Assembly: GCA_963728495.1 (NCBI GenBank)
Contig: CAVSKI010000002.1
Span: 7,417-71,416, forward strand
DNA: 64,000 nt
Direction: 5' to 3'
Source of the DNA: JACVRW01 sp963728495
GTDB taxonomy: Bacteria > Actinomycetota > Thermoleophilia > Solirubrobacterales > Thermoleophilaceae
Below are positions 50,382-58,510 of this stretch, one piece after another (positions within the stretch are counted from its first letter, which is position 1; every line of letters begins with the position of its first letter). The notes beneath the pieces were generated by a model. It worked only from the letters and a program-made list of their open reading frames with translations, was not told where the DNA came from and did no database searches. Position numbers and translations under genes: made by a program.

Positions 50382-51121
50382 GCGGCGGCCGCCGGGGGCC
50401 GCCCGAGACGAATATCGTCACGGCCGTGCCTACCCGGGTCGTTGTGGCCGAGGACGATCTCCTGGTGCGTGAGGGCCTCGAGCAGTTGCTGGAAGCTCCG
50501 CCCAGCGTCGACGTCGTGGCGCTCTGCGCCGACGTCGACTCGCTGCTCGAGGCGATCGAGCGAGAGCGGCCCGACGTGGTGATCACGGACATCCGCATGC
50601 CGCCGACCAATACCGACGAGGGCATCCGGGTGGCCGTCGGATTGCGCGAGACCCATCCCGGTATCGGAGTGGTCGTGCTCAGCCAGTACTCCGAGCCCGC
50701 GTACGTGCTGCGCCTCTTCGACCTTGGCGCAGACAGCCGCGGTTACCTCCTCAAGGAACGAGTGCGCAACCGCGCCGAGCTGATGGCAGCGATCGAAGCG
50801 GTCGCCCGCGGAAGCTCGGTCGTGGACCCCAAGGTCGTCGAAGTCCTGGTTGAAGCCAAGGCACGCAAGAAGCGCTCGCCGCTCTCGCAGCTCACTCCGC
50901 GTGAGGGTGAGGTGCTGTCCCAGATCGCCGAGGGCAAGAGCAACTCGGCGATCGCGGAGTCGCTCGTGCTTACGAAGAGAGCGGTGGAGAAGCACATCCA
51001 CTCGATCTTCCTGAAGCTGGGCTTAGCCTCCACGGACGAGGTGAGCAAGCGCGTGAAGGCAACGCTGATCTTCCTGGCCGACGAGGACCAGCCTCCCGTC
51101 GGCCTCATCCCAAGGGGGTGA
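50378..51121 (+). CDS. NarL-type response regulator 2
   Basis: 247 residues from ATG 50378 (ATGA overlap); GTG 50426 would trim a 16-residue tail. Receiver with VVVAEDDLLVREGLEQLL, Asp in VVITDIRMPPTNTDEG, switch Lys in GYLLKERV; HTH LTPREGEVLSQIAEGKSNSA and TKRAVEKHIHSIFLKLGLAS. Closely similar to regulator 1 across its length, so the pair arose by tandem duplication. The gene's last 17 bp are themselves a perfect regulatory box (51105-51121), which serves the next gene. Confidence 0.92.
   Translation: MSGGRRGPPETNIVTAVPTRVVVAEDDLLVREGLEQLLEAPPSVDVVALCADVDSLLEAIERERPDVVITDIRMPPTNTDEGIRVAVGLRETHPGIGVVVLSQYSEPAYVLRLFDLGADSRGYLLKERVRNRAELMAAIEAVARGSSVVDPKVVEVLVEAKARKKRSPLSQLTPREGEVLSQIAEGKSNSAIAESLVLTKRAVEKHIHSIFLKLGLASTDEVSKRVKATLIFLADEDQPPVGLIPRG
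51105..51121. promoter_or_regulatory. TCAYCC-N5-GGRTGA box 9
   Basis: TCATCCCAAGGGGGTGA coincides with the last codons and stop of response regulator 2. A weak -10-like TCGAAT (51144-51149) follows after 22 bp, and the lipoprotein start (TTG 51176 with AGGAGGA) comes next. It is the only perfect copy lying inside a coding sequence. Confidence 0.7.
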
Positions 51122-51175
51122 TGCGGCCCCGTGGGCGAGGTGTTCGAATCGACGGAGAGAGACAGGAGGAGAACC

Positions 51176-51586
51176 TTGAACCCCCAGCGCCTCATGATCG
51201 TCCTCGGACTGGTCGCGCTGATGGCGACTTCCGTGACCGCCTGCGGAAGCGACGACGACGAATCCACCACTGCCTCGGACGCCGGCAGCGAGGCGGTGGC
51301 TCCGCCGCCCGCGACCGCTTTCAACGACCTGTCCGTGGCCCTCGAAGGCCAGGGGCTCGTGGTCACGCGCACGCCAAAGGCCTCGCTGGATGGCGCGGAG
51401 GCCGGAGTCGACATCAAGGGCGACAAGTCTGGCCAAGCGCGCTCCTTCGCCACCGCTCCGGAGGCGCAGGACTACGCCAAGGAGGCTTCGAAGGACGGCG
51501 ACAAGACGACGATCGTCGGAACCGTGGCCTTCCGGGCCGGAACTCAGGCGGACGCCGACTTCTTCGCCCAGGCCTACGAGGGTTGA
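51176..51586 (+). CDS. Putative lipoprotein of unknown function
   Basis: 136 residues from TTG 51176 with AGGAGGA five bases upstream; ATG 51194 is an alternative. A lipoprotein signal ends at SVTAC (Cys23), followed by an acidic, Ser/Thr-rich linker and a small alpha/beta domain (about 50-135) with FNDLSVALEGQGLVVTRTP and IVGTVAFRAGTQADADFFAQ. No known family. It probably faces the outside of the membrane. Box 9 is 55 bp upstream. Confidence 0.72.
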   Translation: MNPQRLMIVLGLVALMATSVTACGSDDDESTTASDAGSEAVAPPPATAFNDLSVALEGQGLVVTRTPKASLDGAEAGVDIKGDKSGQARSFATAPEAQDYAKEASKDGDKTTIVGTVAFRAGTQADADFFAQAYEG

Positions 51587-51651
51587 GCCGCCGCCCCAGT
51601 GCGGACCGCGACGGTTCATCGCCTTCGACGAAGGAGCCACGTCGTCCCGCC

Positions 51652-51837
51652 CAAGCCACGATCCGGCACAATGTCGAGAAGTACTCGAGGTCGAAGGCGA
51701 TCACGGCGTACAAGGAGTTCCCCGGGCGGCCCCACTTCGCGGACTACCCGTTGGCTTGGGCCCTGGACCCGACCGAGGAGGAGATCGATGGCCGGATTCA
51801 TCTCGCGGGGGTTCGGCGGGCGGCGGAGCACGCCTGA
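51652..51837 (+). pseudogene. Alpha/beta hydrolase C-terminal remnant
   Basis: One frame reads IRHNVEKYSRSKAITAYKEF, PGRPHF and then LAWALD, the typical end of actinobacterial alpha/beta hydrolases (residues around the catalytic His), but about ten residues between HF and LAWAL are missing and no N-terminal part exists. The tail runs into the Moco-protein start. It is a decayed fragment occupying most of the gap between the lipoprotein and the oxidoreductase. Confidence 0.5.
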
Positions 51838-52399
51838 CGGATTCGAGGAGCGGCTTCCGCCGGGGCAGTACTACGAGCGGGGCTTTCCCGTCCTCACCGC
51901 AGGGCCGACGCCGAAGATCGCGGCGGAGGAGTGGGGCTTCACCATCGACGGGATGGTCGGGGCGCCACGGTCATGGACCTGGGACGCATTCGCCGAGCTG
52001 CCGTCGGAGGAGATTCCCTGCGACATCCACTGCGTGACGAAGTGGTCGAAGCTCGGCACGACATTCCACGGCGTTCCGGTCGAGGTCCTGCTGGACGGGA
52101 CCGAGCCCGAGGGCGATTACGCGATGGCCTATTCGTACGGCGGCTACACGACCAACGTCGCGCTCGCCGATCTCCTGGGCGGCGGGGGATGGGTGGTCAC
52201 CGAGCACGAGGGTGCGCCGCTGCCTCGCGAGCACGGCGGCCCCGCCCGCCTGCTCGTTCCTCGCCTCTACTTCTGGAAGAGCGCGAAATGGGTCGCCGGA
52301 CTGCGCGTGATGGACCACGACGAGCCGGGCTTCTGGGAGCAGAACGGCTACCACAACCGCGGTGATCCATGGAAGGAGGAGCGCTATTGGGGGGACTGA
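51788..52399 (+). CDS. Sulfite-oxidase-like molybdopterin oxidoreductase
   Basis: 203 residues from ATG 51788 with GGAGGAG upstream. The Moco domain carries the ligand Cys82 in CDIHCVTKWSKLGTTFHGVP, preceded by WGFTIDGMVGAPRSWTWDAF and followed by YSYGGYTTNVALADLL and LLVPRLYFWKSAKWV. No Tat signal is visible, so it may be cytoplasmic or need a partner. The next gene, a flavin reductase, overlaps by 13 bp; this pair is common in actinobacteria. The physiological substrate is not known. Confidence 0.9.
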   Translation: MAGFISRGFGGRRSTPDGFEERLPPGQYYERGFPVLTAGPTPKIAAEEWGFTIDGMVGAPRSWTWDAFAELPSEEIPCDIHCVTKWSKLGTTFHGVPVEVLLDGTEPEGDYAMAYSYGGYTTNVALADLLGGGGWVVTEHEGAPLPREHGGPARLLVPRLYFWKSAKWVAGLRVMDHDEPGFWEQNGYHNRGDPWKEERYWGD

Positions 52400-53109
52400 C
52401 GGCTGTCGAGCAGCGCGCTCCGGGCAGGTGGCAGGTCGCGACCGTCACGGCCATCAGGCGCGAGACTCCGCGGGTCAAGTCCTTCCGCCTGCAGCTGCCG
52501 ATGTGGATGCCCCACCTGCCGGGCCAGCACTACGACGTCCGCCTGACGGCGCCCGACGGCTACCGCGCGCAGCGCTCGTACTCGGTTGCGTCCTCGCCCC
52601 TCGACGAGGGCACGATCGAGCTGACGATCGACCTGCTCGCCGACGGCGAAGTCTCCCCGTACTTCCACGAGGTTGTTGTCGAGGGCGACCAGGTCGAGGT
52701 CCGCGGCCCGTTCGCCTCGTACTTCGTTTGGCGCGGGGAGTCGCCCGCGCTTCTCGTCGGAGGTGGATCGGGGGTTGTCCCGCTGATGGCCATGCTGCGT
52801 CATCGGCGCCGCGTGGCGCCCGCAGCCCCGATGCGGCTCGTGTACTCCGTCAGGACGGCGGCCGACGTCATCTTCGGCGACGAGCTCGGCGACGACGCTC
52901 TGCTGACCTTCACGCGCGAGCGGCCTGACGGCTGGAGTGGTCACAGCGGCCGGATCGACGCCGCTCTCGTCGCGGAGCCGGCCGCGGGCGTCCAGGTCGC
53001 CTTCGTCTGCGGCTCGAACGGGTTCGTCGAAGCGGCGTCGGAGCTTCTACTCGACTCCGGCCTGGAGGCCGGACAGATCCGGACCGAGCGGTTCGGACCC
53101 ACGTCGTGA
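52387..53109 (+). CDS. FAD-binding ferredoxin-reductase-type oxidoreductase
   Basis: 240 residues from TTG 52387, with GGAGGA six bases upstream and inside the previous gene's end. FNR fold: FAD motif AQRSYSVASSP (RxYS), isoalloxazine region LPGQHYDVRLTAPDG, NAD(P) motif LLVGGGSGVVPLMAML and the C-terminal VAFVCGSNGFVEAASELL. It lacks a 2Fe-2S domain. It very likely moves electrons between NAD(P)H and the Moco protein encoded just upstream. Confidence 0.9.
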   Translation: MGGLTAVEQRAPGRWQVATVTAIRRETPRVKSFRLQLPMWMPHLPGQHYDVRLTAPDGYRAQRSYSVASSPLDEGTIELTIDLLADGEVSPYFHEVVVEGDQVEVRGPFASYFVWRGESPALLVGGGSGVVPLMAMLRHRRRVAPAAPMRLVYSVRTAADVIFGDELGDDALLTFTRERPDGWSGHSGRIDAALVAEPAAGVQVAFVCGSNGFVEAASELLLDSGLEAGQIRTERFGPTS

Positions 53110-53156
53110 GGGAGTGCGCCCAGGTTCGAGGTCCGCCTTTTCACGGCTTTGCCCAG

Positions 53157-53173
53157 ATACCCTGAGGGGGTAT
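53157..53173. promoter_or_regulatory. CsoR/CstR-type operator
   Basis: ATACCCTGAGGGGGTAT: arms ATACCC and GGGTAT separated by five bases. It closely resembles the operator of the B. subtilis copper regulator CsoR (ATACCC-N5-GGGTAT). It lies 54 bp before the SnoaL-like gene start (53227). No CsoR-family gene is visible in the window, so the regulator would be elsewhere. Confidence 0.6.
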
Positions 53174-53226
53174 GCTGTAGTCCTGCTACGCAACTCCCGA
53201 CAGCCGCACGCCGAAAGGAGCCGACC

Positions 53227-53580
53227 ATGGCCGTCAATGATCGCGAGGCGCTGCTTCGCTCCGTGTATGCAGCCTTCAATACCCGGGACGTCGATCGCTG
53301 TTTGGCGGCGATGACTCCCGACGTTGACTGGGCCAACGGCTGGGAGGGCGGTCGCGTCCTTGGGAGGGCGGCCGTTCGCGACTACTGGGAGCGCCAATGG
53401 GCGGAGATCGACTCGTCCGCCGAGCCGACGGCCGTACAGGAGCGTCGGGATGGCCAGATCGAAGTGGCGGTCCATCTAGTCGCTCGCGACAAGGAGGGGA
53501 ACGTCATCAGCGAGGGTGATGGCCGACACGTATACGAGTTCCGCGACGATCTCATCGAGCGCATGGCGATCGAGGAATAA
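53227..53580 (+). CDS. SnoaL/NTF2-like protein
   Basis: 117 residues with AAAGGAG before ATG 53227. NTF2-fold pattern of ketosteroid isomerase/SnoaL proteins: LLRSVYAAFNTRDVDRCLAA, DVDWANGWEGGRVLGRAAVR, and GRHVYEFRDDLIERMAIEE. No catalytic residues stand out, so the reaction cannot be assigned. A CsoR-like operator is in its promoter region. A second NTF2-fold gene at 61005 lies at the other end of the duplicated cluster. Confidence 0.85.
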   Translation: MAVNDREALLRSVYAAFNTRDVDRCLAAMTPDVDWANGWEGGRVLGRAAVRDYWERQWAEIDSSAEPTAVQERRDGQIEVAVHLVARDKEGNVISEGDGRHVYEFRDDLIERMAIEE

Positions 53581-53593
53581 GCGCCGGGCTGGC

Positions 53594-54745
53594 ATGGCAG
53601 TTGGCTCGCCTGATCGCGTACGCAGGGAACTTTTCGAGCTCGTCCATCGCGGTGTGGGCGCACGCGAGTTCTCCCACCGTGCCAGCCGGGCTCTGGCGCG
53701 CGCCGTGCCGTTCGACGGCGTCTCCGTTCTGACAATGGACCCCGCCACTCATCTGGCAACGAGCGCATTCGTCGAGAACGGGTTGCGTGATGAAGAGGCC
53801 GACCGGATCGCTGAGATCGAATACTGCGAGAGCGATCTCAACAAGTTCGGCGCGCTTGCGGGTTCCGGCCGCTTCGCGGCGAGCCTCAGTGAGACAACCG
53901 GCGGCGACCTTGACCGCAGCTTGCGTCATCGCGAGCTGCGCGCGCCCAACGGATTCGGCGACGAGCTGCGGGCGGTACTGGTCAGTGATTCAGCGACTTG
54001 GGGCAGCGTCACGTTGGGTCGCGGTGCGGATTGCGAGCCCTTCGCGCAAGCCGAAGTGGAGCTGATGGCATCCGTCTCGGGCTTCCTGGCCGAGGGACTC
54101 CGGCGTGCGGTCTTACTCACCTCGCTGTGGACGACCGAACGGGATGCTGATGAGCGGTCCGCCGGTCTGGCTCTGCTCGCCGCCGACAACTCGATCACGG
54201 GAGCTGACCCGTCGGCTCAGATATGGCTCGCCGAATTGGGTCCCACCGGACCGGGCAACCGTCTCCCTCCTGTCGTGCTCGCAGTCGCCAGCCGAGCTCG
54301 CAGCATCGCCGGTGGGCACCCGCCCGACGGCGTCCCGGCCCGGGCTCGGGTCCAAACGCCGTCGGGCGTGTGGCTGACCGTGCGGGGTTCAATCCTTGGG
54401 CCCGAAGACGATCCCCTGACGGCTGTAATGCTTGAACCGACTCGCCCGCACGAACTCGCGCCGCTCATCGCCGATGCCTATGAGCTCACCGATCGTGAGC
54501 GCCGCGTCACGCAGCTCGTCGCGCAAGGCCTGACCACCGAAGCGATCGCCGAGCGCCTACATATCTCACCCTGGACGGTCCAGGACCATCTCAAGTCCAT
54601 CTTCGAGAAGGTCGGGGTGGGTTCGCGTGGCGAACTGGTCGCCCGAATCTACTTCGATCACTACGCGCCCCGGCTCGGGGAGGATGCGCCGCTCACGAAG
54701 AGGGACCCGCCGCTTACCCTCGAACGCGGTAGCGCAGATGGGTGA
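53594..54745 (+). CDS. LuxR-family regulator with GAF domain (copy 1)
   Basis: 383 residues from ATG 53594. The N-terminal half looks like a GAF sensor (VSVLTMDPATHLATSAFVENG, TGGDLDRSLRHRELRAPNGFG), then a PAS-like middle, and a C-terminal HTH (LTDRERRVTQLVAQGLTTEA, HISPWTVQDHLKSIFEKVGV). It probably binds a small ligand. Highly similar to the reverse-strand gene 59397-60425. Its end overlaps the convergent DHFR-like gene by 32 bp. Confidence 0.87.
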   Translation: MAVGSPDRVRRELFELVHRGVGAREFSHRASRALARAVPFDGVSVLTMDPATHLATSAFVENGLRDEEADRIAEIEYCESDLNKFGALAGSGRFAASLSETTGGDLDRSLRHRELRAPNGFGDELRAVLVSDSATWGSVTLGRGADCEPFAQAEVELMASVSGFLAEGLRRAVLLTSLWTTERDADERSAGLALLAADNSITGADPSAQIWLAELGPTGPGNRLPPVVLAVASRARSIAGGHPPDGVPARARVQTPSGVWLTVRGSILGPEDDPLTAVMLEPTRPHELAPLIADAYELTDRERRVTQLVAQGLTTEAIAERLHISPWTVQDHLKSIFEKVGVGSRGELVARIYFDHYAPRLGEDAPLTKRDPPLTLERGSADG

Positions 54746-55313
54746 CACCGCCCTCCCCTTCGAGGATCCGGGTGCGGTCCAGCTCGATGAGCTCGGGACC
54801 GAGGCCCTCGAACAGACGGCGCCCTTGGCCGAACAGCACCGGGATGACGTGGAGCTCGATCTCGTCGAGGACGCCGGCGGCGAGTGCGAGCTGCGCGGTT
54901 CCCGCGCCGTGGACCAGCACGTTCTTCTCGCTCGCAGCCTCCTTGGCTTGAGTCATCGCAGTCTTGACGTCGGTCACGTAAGTGACCAGCGGCCACTGCC
55001 GCGCATCGTCGGGCTCCTGGCGGGTGAGGATGAAGATCGGCACGCCATCGTGATGGTCGCCGCCCCAGCCGCCCGCGGGCTCGAAGGTCCCCCGGCCGGC
55101 GACGACCGCCCCGGTGGCCATGAATTCGTCGTACACCTGGCCGTTCACACCCGACGGCCGGCCTGGGATTCCTGACGGGCCGCCGGGCTCACCGTCAAAC
55201 ACCCACTCGTGCAGGCGGTGGCCGCCGTCGCCAAGCCCGTTGTCAGGACCCTCATTGGGCCCGGCGATGAAACCGTCGAGGGACATGGACATGTAGAGAA
55301 CGGTTGCGGACAC
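54714..55313 (-). CDS. Dihydrofolate reductase/RibD-C family protein (copy 1)
   Basis: 199 residues of the RibD C-terminal/DHFR-like fold: VLYMSMSLDGFIAGPNEGPDN, VNGQVYDEFMATGAVVAGRGTFE, PIFILTRQEP, VLVHGAGTAQLALAAGVLDE (NADPH-binding Gly loop) and ELHVIPVLFGQGRRLFEGL. Such proteins reduce pteridine- or pyrimidine-like or other small molecules with NADPH; the substrate is unknown. The CCCAGGATCCTGGG palindrome is 95 bp upstream. Three more copies or pieces of this family lie within 6 kb. Confidence 0.9.
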   Translation of the reverse strand: MSATVLYMSMSLDGFIAGPNEGPDNGLGDGGHRLHEWVFDGEPGGPSGIPGRPSGVNGQVYDEFMATGAVVAGRGTFEPAGGWGGDHHDGVPIFILTRQEPDDARQWPLVTYVTDVKTAMTQAKEAASEKNVLVHGAGTAQLALAAGVLDEIELHVIPVLFGQGRRLFEGLGPELIELDRTRILEGEGGVTHLRYRVRG

Positions 55314-55403
55314 GGCGTTTCCTCTCGTGGTGTGGGGTCAATCTGGGTCAGTCAATCGCGGTTGTCCAGCAAGACGAGGAGCGGTGCAGAAGGGCACCGT
55401 CCA

Positions 55404-55426
55404 AGAACCCAGGATCCTGGGATGGT
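55404..55426. repeat. Palindromic repeat CCCAGGATCCTGGG, copy 1
   Basis: Core palindrome at 55408-55421, preceded by AGAA and followed by ATGGT. It lies between the divergent DHFR-like gene (55313) and the methyltransferase (55474). The same 23-bp sequence recurs at 60563-60585, and a degenerate form at 58468. Confidence 0.65.
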
Positions 55427-55473
55427 CAGCACGCGAGGCAAGGTCCAAAGTGCCGCTCAGAAAGGACGACGAG

Positions 55474-56214
55474 ATGGACGGATTCGACCCCAAGACCAGC
55501 TTCGGACGCGACGTGTCGTTGCGATACGACGCCGAGGACACCCGGGGGGATGAGGAGCAGACCGTCGCCTTCCTCGCCCGGCTCGCCGGCGGGCGCAAGG
55601 CCCTGGAGCTCGCCGTGGGCACGGGACGGATCGGCTTGCCCCTCACGCGCGCGGGCGTGCCCGTGGACGGCATCGAGATGTCGCAGGACATGGTCGATCG
55701 GATGCGCGAGAAGCCGGGTGGGGATGCGGTCGAGGTAACCATCGGCGACATGTCGCGGGTTGGCACCGGGCGTTCCTACGGGCTGGTCTATCTCGTCTAC
55801 AACACGATCGGCAACCTGCTCACGCAGGACGACCAGGTCCGCTGCTTCGAGAACGCCGCCCGCCATCTGACCGACGACGGGGTGTTCGTCCTGGAGTGCC
55901 GCGTGCCGGATGCTCCTTCACGGCCCGGCCACCAGTTCGTAGACGCCGACCGTGTCGGCGTCGACCACGTCGCGCTCGACGTCTGCCGGTATGACCCGCT
56001 CTCGCAGGTCCTCGACAAGACCCACGTCCGCATCGACTCCGACGGCATCGCCTTCGACCCGATCAGCCTGCGTCTGGCCCACCCGCCGGAGTTCGACCTG
56101 ATGGCGCGAATCGCCGACCTGCGGCTTCGCGAGCGGTGGGGCGGATGGAACAAGGAGCCGTTCGACGCTGGGAGCTGGCGCCACGTCAGCGTCTACGAGC
56201 GGGCGACGGCGTGA
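55474..56214 (+). CDS. Class I SAM-dependent methyltransferase
   Basis: 246 residues from ATG 55474 with AAAGGA upstream; the frame upstream of it lacks homology. The SAM motif I is ALELAVGTGRIGLPLTRAG; motif II/III segments are VDGIEMSQDMVDRMREK, VTIGDMSRV and YLVYNTIGNLLTQDDQVRCF. The C-terminal part is beta-rich. Substrate not identifiable. It lies behind the palindromic repeat and before the MMPL gene. Confidence 0.9.
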   Translation: MDGFDPKTSFGRDVSLRYDAEDTRGDEEQTVAFLARLAGGRKALELAVGTGRIGLPLTRAGVPVDGIEMSQDMVDRMREKPGGDAVEVTIGDMSRVGTGRSYGLVYLVYNTIGNLLTQDDQVRCFENAARHLTDDGVFVLECRVPDAPSRPGHQFVDADRVGVDHVALDVCRYDPLSQVLDKTHVRIDSDGIAFDPISLRLAHPPEFDLMARIADLRLRERWGGWNKEPFDAGSWRHVSVYERATA

Positions 56215-56323
56215 ACACCCAGGAGTCTGAGTCGATGCCCGCAGCACGCCAAGGAGATCCCCGCGTTGCCCGAGGTCGCCGTGGTGGGTCCGCAGATCGG
56301 CCAAGCCTGACCTCGGAAAATCG

Positions 56324-58438
56324 ATGCTCGCTCGAATTGCTGACCGGATCGGCTCGCACCCTCGGCGCACGTTGGCGGCGACGCTGGTCTTCGTCATCAT
56401 TGCCGGGGCGATCGGCGGCCCGGTCGCCGGGAAGCTCGACCACTCGGGCGGCTTCAACACCGACGACTCTGGCTCGGCGCGGGCGAGCGACCGGATCGAA
56501 GCTGCGACCGGGGTCGAGTCGGGCCCCGCGGTCGTCCTCTTGGTCGACGGTCGACCGGGCGAGCCCCCGAGCCTCGACCGCCTCGGTCAGCTTGCCAGCG
56601 ATCTCAGCGCGGTGGGGGGCGTCGCCGTGGTCGCGGGCGCCGGCCGCGAGCCGGGGGGCCCGCTGCTCAGCACCGACGGCTCACAGGCCGTCGTCCTCGG
56701 CACGCTGGCGGCCGACGCCGACGAGGACGCGGTGGTCGACGCGGTCGAGGACCGCTTCGCGGAGGAGGAGGACGTAACGATCGGCGGTGGGCTGTTCGCC
56801 GACACGCAGGTCGGCGACACCGTCGGCGAGGACCTCGCACGCGCGGAGCTGCTCGCGCTGCCGATCCTGATCCTGCTCTCGCTGCTCTTCTTCCGCGGGC
56901 GCGCCGCGGTGATGCCGCTGATCGTCGGCCTGACGACCATCCTCGGCACCTTTCTCATCCTCACCGCGGTCAACCAGGTCTACGGCCTATCGATCTTCGC
57001 GCTCAACCTGGTGATTGGGCTCGGGCTTGGCCTGGCGATCGACTACACGTTGTTCCTGGTCACCCGCTACCGCGAGGAGCTGGCCGCGCGCGGAGAGGGA
57101 CCCGCGGCGATCCGGGCGACGCTGATGAGTGCCGGGCGCACGGTCGTCTTCAGCGCGCTGACGGTCGCCGTCGCGCTGATCACGCTGACCCTGTTTCCGC
57201 TCGGCTTCCTGCGATCCATGGGGATCGCCGGCGCGACCGTCGCGCTGATCGCCGCAACCGCCGCCCTCGTCATCTCGCCGGCGCTGTTCGGGCTCTGGGG
57301 CGAGCGACTGCTCACGCGGCGGAGGAGCGAGCGCCCCGAACGCGAGGGCCGCTGGTACCGACTCTCGCAGCTGGTCATGCGTCGCCCGGCGACGGTCGCC
57401 GCACTTACCGGCGCGCTGATGTTGGCGCTGGCGCTGCCAGCACTCCGGGCGGTGTGGACGCCGATCGATTCGTCGGTGATCCCGACCGACAAGAGCGCTC
57501 GGGTCGTCGCCGACGCGCTCGAGACCGAGTTCGCGGGCGATGACACGAACCCGGTGACGCTCGTGATCGAGGCCCCCGCCCGCGCCGAGGCGAAGGTTCG
57601 TGACTACGCCGCAGGCGTCGCCGACGAGACCGGCGTCCGGGCGGTGGGCGCTCCGCGTGCGCTCGACGACTCGAGCTGGCAGGTCGACGTCACAGTCGCC
57701 GGCGAGCCCGAGGGCGAGGTAGCGCAGGCCCTGGTCGAGCGCGTGCGCGCCAACGGCGCGCCCTACCCAATGCTGGTGGGCGGCGAGGCGGCCGAGTTCG
57801 TCGACCAGCAGGACGCGATCCGGTCGCGGCTCCCGCTCGCCGTGGGCTTGCTCGCCCTGCTCACCTTCTGCGTTTTGTGGCTGATGACCGGGTCGCTGGT
57901 GCTGCCGCTGAAGGCGATCACGATGAACGCGCTGACCGTCGGCTCGGCGCTCGGCCTGCTGACCTGGATCTACCAGGACGGGCGGCTCGAGGACGTGCTC
58001 GGCTACACCGCCAACGGTGGTATCGAGCCGACCGACTTCCTGGTTACCGCGGCGGTCGTGTTCGCCCTCTCGACCGACTACGGCGTATTTCTGCTGGGTC
58101 GGATCAAGGAGGCCCGCGACGGCGGCGCCGGCGAGCGCGAGGCGGTCGCGATCGGCCTCCAGCGGACCGGCGCAGTGATCACCGCGGCGGCGATCCTGCT
58201 CGCGGTGGCGATCGGTGCTTTCTCGACCTCGTCGATCTCGTTCATCCAGCAGGTCGGGCTCGCGAGCGCGTTCGGGGTGCTCGTGGACGCCTTCATCGTC
58301 CGGACGTTCCTGGTGCCGTCGCTGATGGCGGTGCTCGGGCGCTGGAACTGGTGGTCGCCGAGGGCGCTGCGACGGCTGCACCAACGGATCGGCCTCGGCG
58401 GGTTAGTCGACCGCACGGGCTCCGGGGCACGCGGATGA
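56324..58438 (+). CDS. MMPL/RND family transporter
   Basis: 704 residues, 12 transmembrane helices in two halves, each with a large extracytoplasmic loop. The first half has GGFNTDDSGSARASDRIE and the helix-4 proton-relay motif LGLAIDYTLFLVTRYREEL; the second half repeats it as ALSTDYGVFLLGRIKEARDG. This is the MMPL arrangement used for export of lipids or small molecules. ATG 56324 follows a 110-bp gap with no recognised gene. No lipid-synthesis gene is adjacent. Confidence 0.92.
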   Translation: MLARIADRIGSHPRRTLAATLVFVIIAGAIGGPVAGKLDHSGGFNTDDSGSARASDRIEAATGVESGPAVVLLVDGRPGEPPSLDRLGQLASDLSAVGGVAVVAGAGREPGGPLLSTDGSQAVVLGTLAADADEDAVVDAVEDRFAEEEDVTIGGGLFADTQVGDTVGEDLARAELLALPILILLSLLFFRGRAAVMPLIVGLTTILGTFLILTAVNQVYGLSIFALNLVIGLGLGLAIDYTLFLVTRYREELAARGEGPAAIRATLMSAGRTVVFSALTVAVALITLTLFPLGFLRSMGIAGATVALIAATAALVISPALFGLWGERLLTRRRSERPEREGRWYRLSQLVMRRPATVAALTGALMLALALPALRAVWTPIDSSVIPTDKSARVVADALETEFAGDDTNPVTLVIEAPARAEAKVRDYAAGVADETGVRAVGAPRALDDSSWQVDVTVAGEPEGEVAQALVERVRANGAPYPMLVGGEAAEFVDQQDAIRSRLPLAVGLLALLTFCVLWLMTGSLVLPLKAITMNALTVGSALGLLTWIYQDGRLEDVLGYTANGGIEPTDFLVTAAVVFALSTDYGVFLLGRIKEARDGGAGEREAVAIGLQRTGAVITAAAILLAVAIGAFSTSSISFIQQVGLASAFGVLVDAFIVRTFLVPSLMAVLGRWNWWSPRALRRLHQRIGLGGLVDRTGSGARG

Positions 58439-58467
58439 GGCACGGCCGCGTCGTAGAGGCCCAACTT

Positions 58468-58484
58468 CCCATGAATCTGGGATG
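58468..58484. repeat. Degenerate copy of the CCCAGG...CCTGGG repeat
   Basis: CCCATGAATCTGGGATG resembles the repeat at 55408 and 60567, with the left arm altered but CTGGGATGG intact. It precedes the DHFR-like remnant at 58511, as the intact copies precede DHFR-like genes. Confidence 0.4.
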
Positions 58485-58510
58485 GACGCAGCAGCGTCTC
58501 GATCCACGCG

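Noticed and set aside
51131..51155. TTCGAATC-like stretch suggesting a tRNA T-arm
   Set aside because: No acceptor stem or anticodon arm could be built around it; no tRNA was found anywhere in the window.
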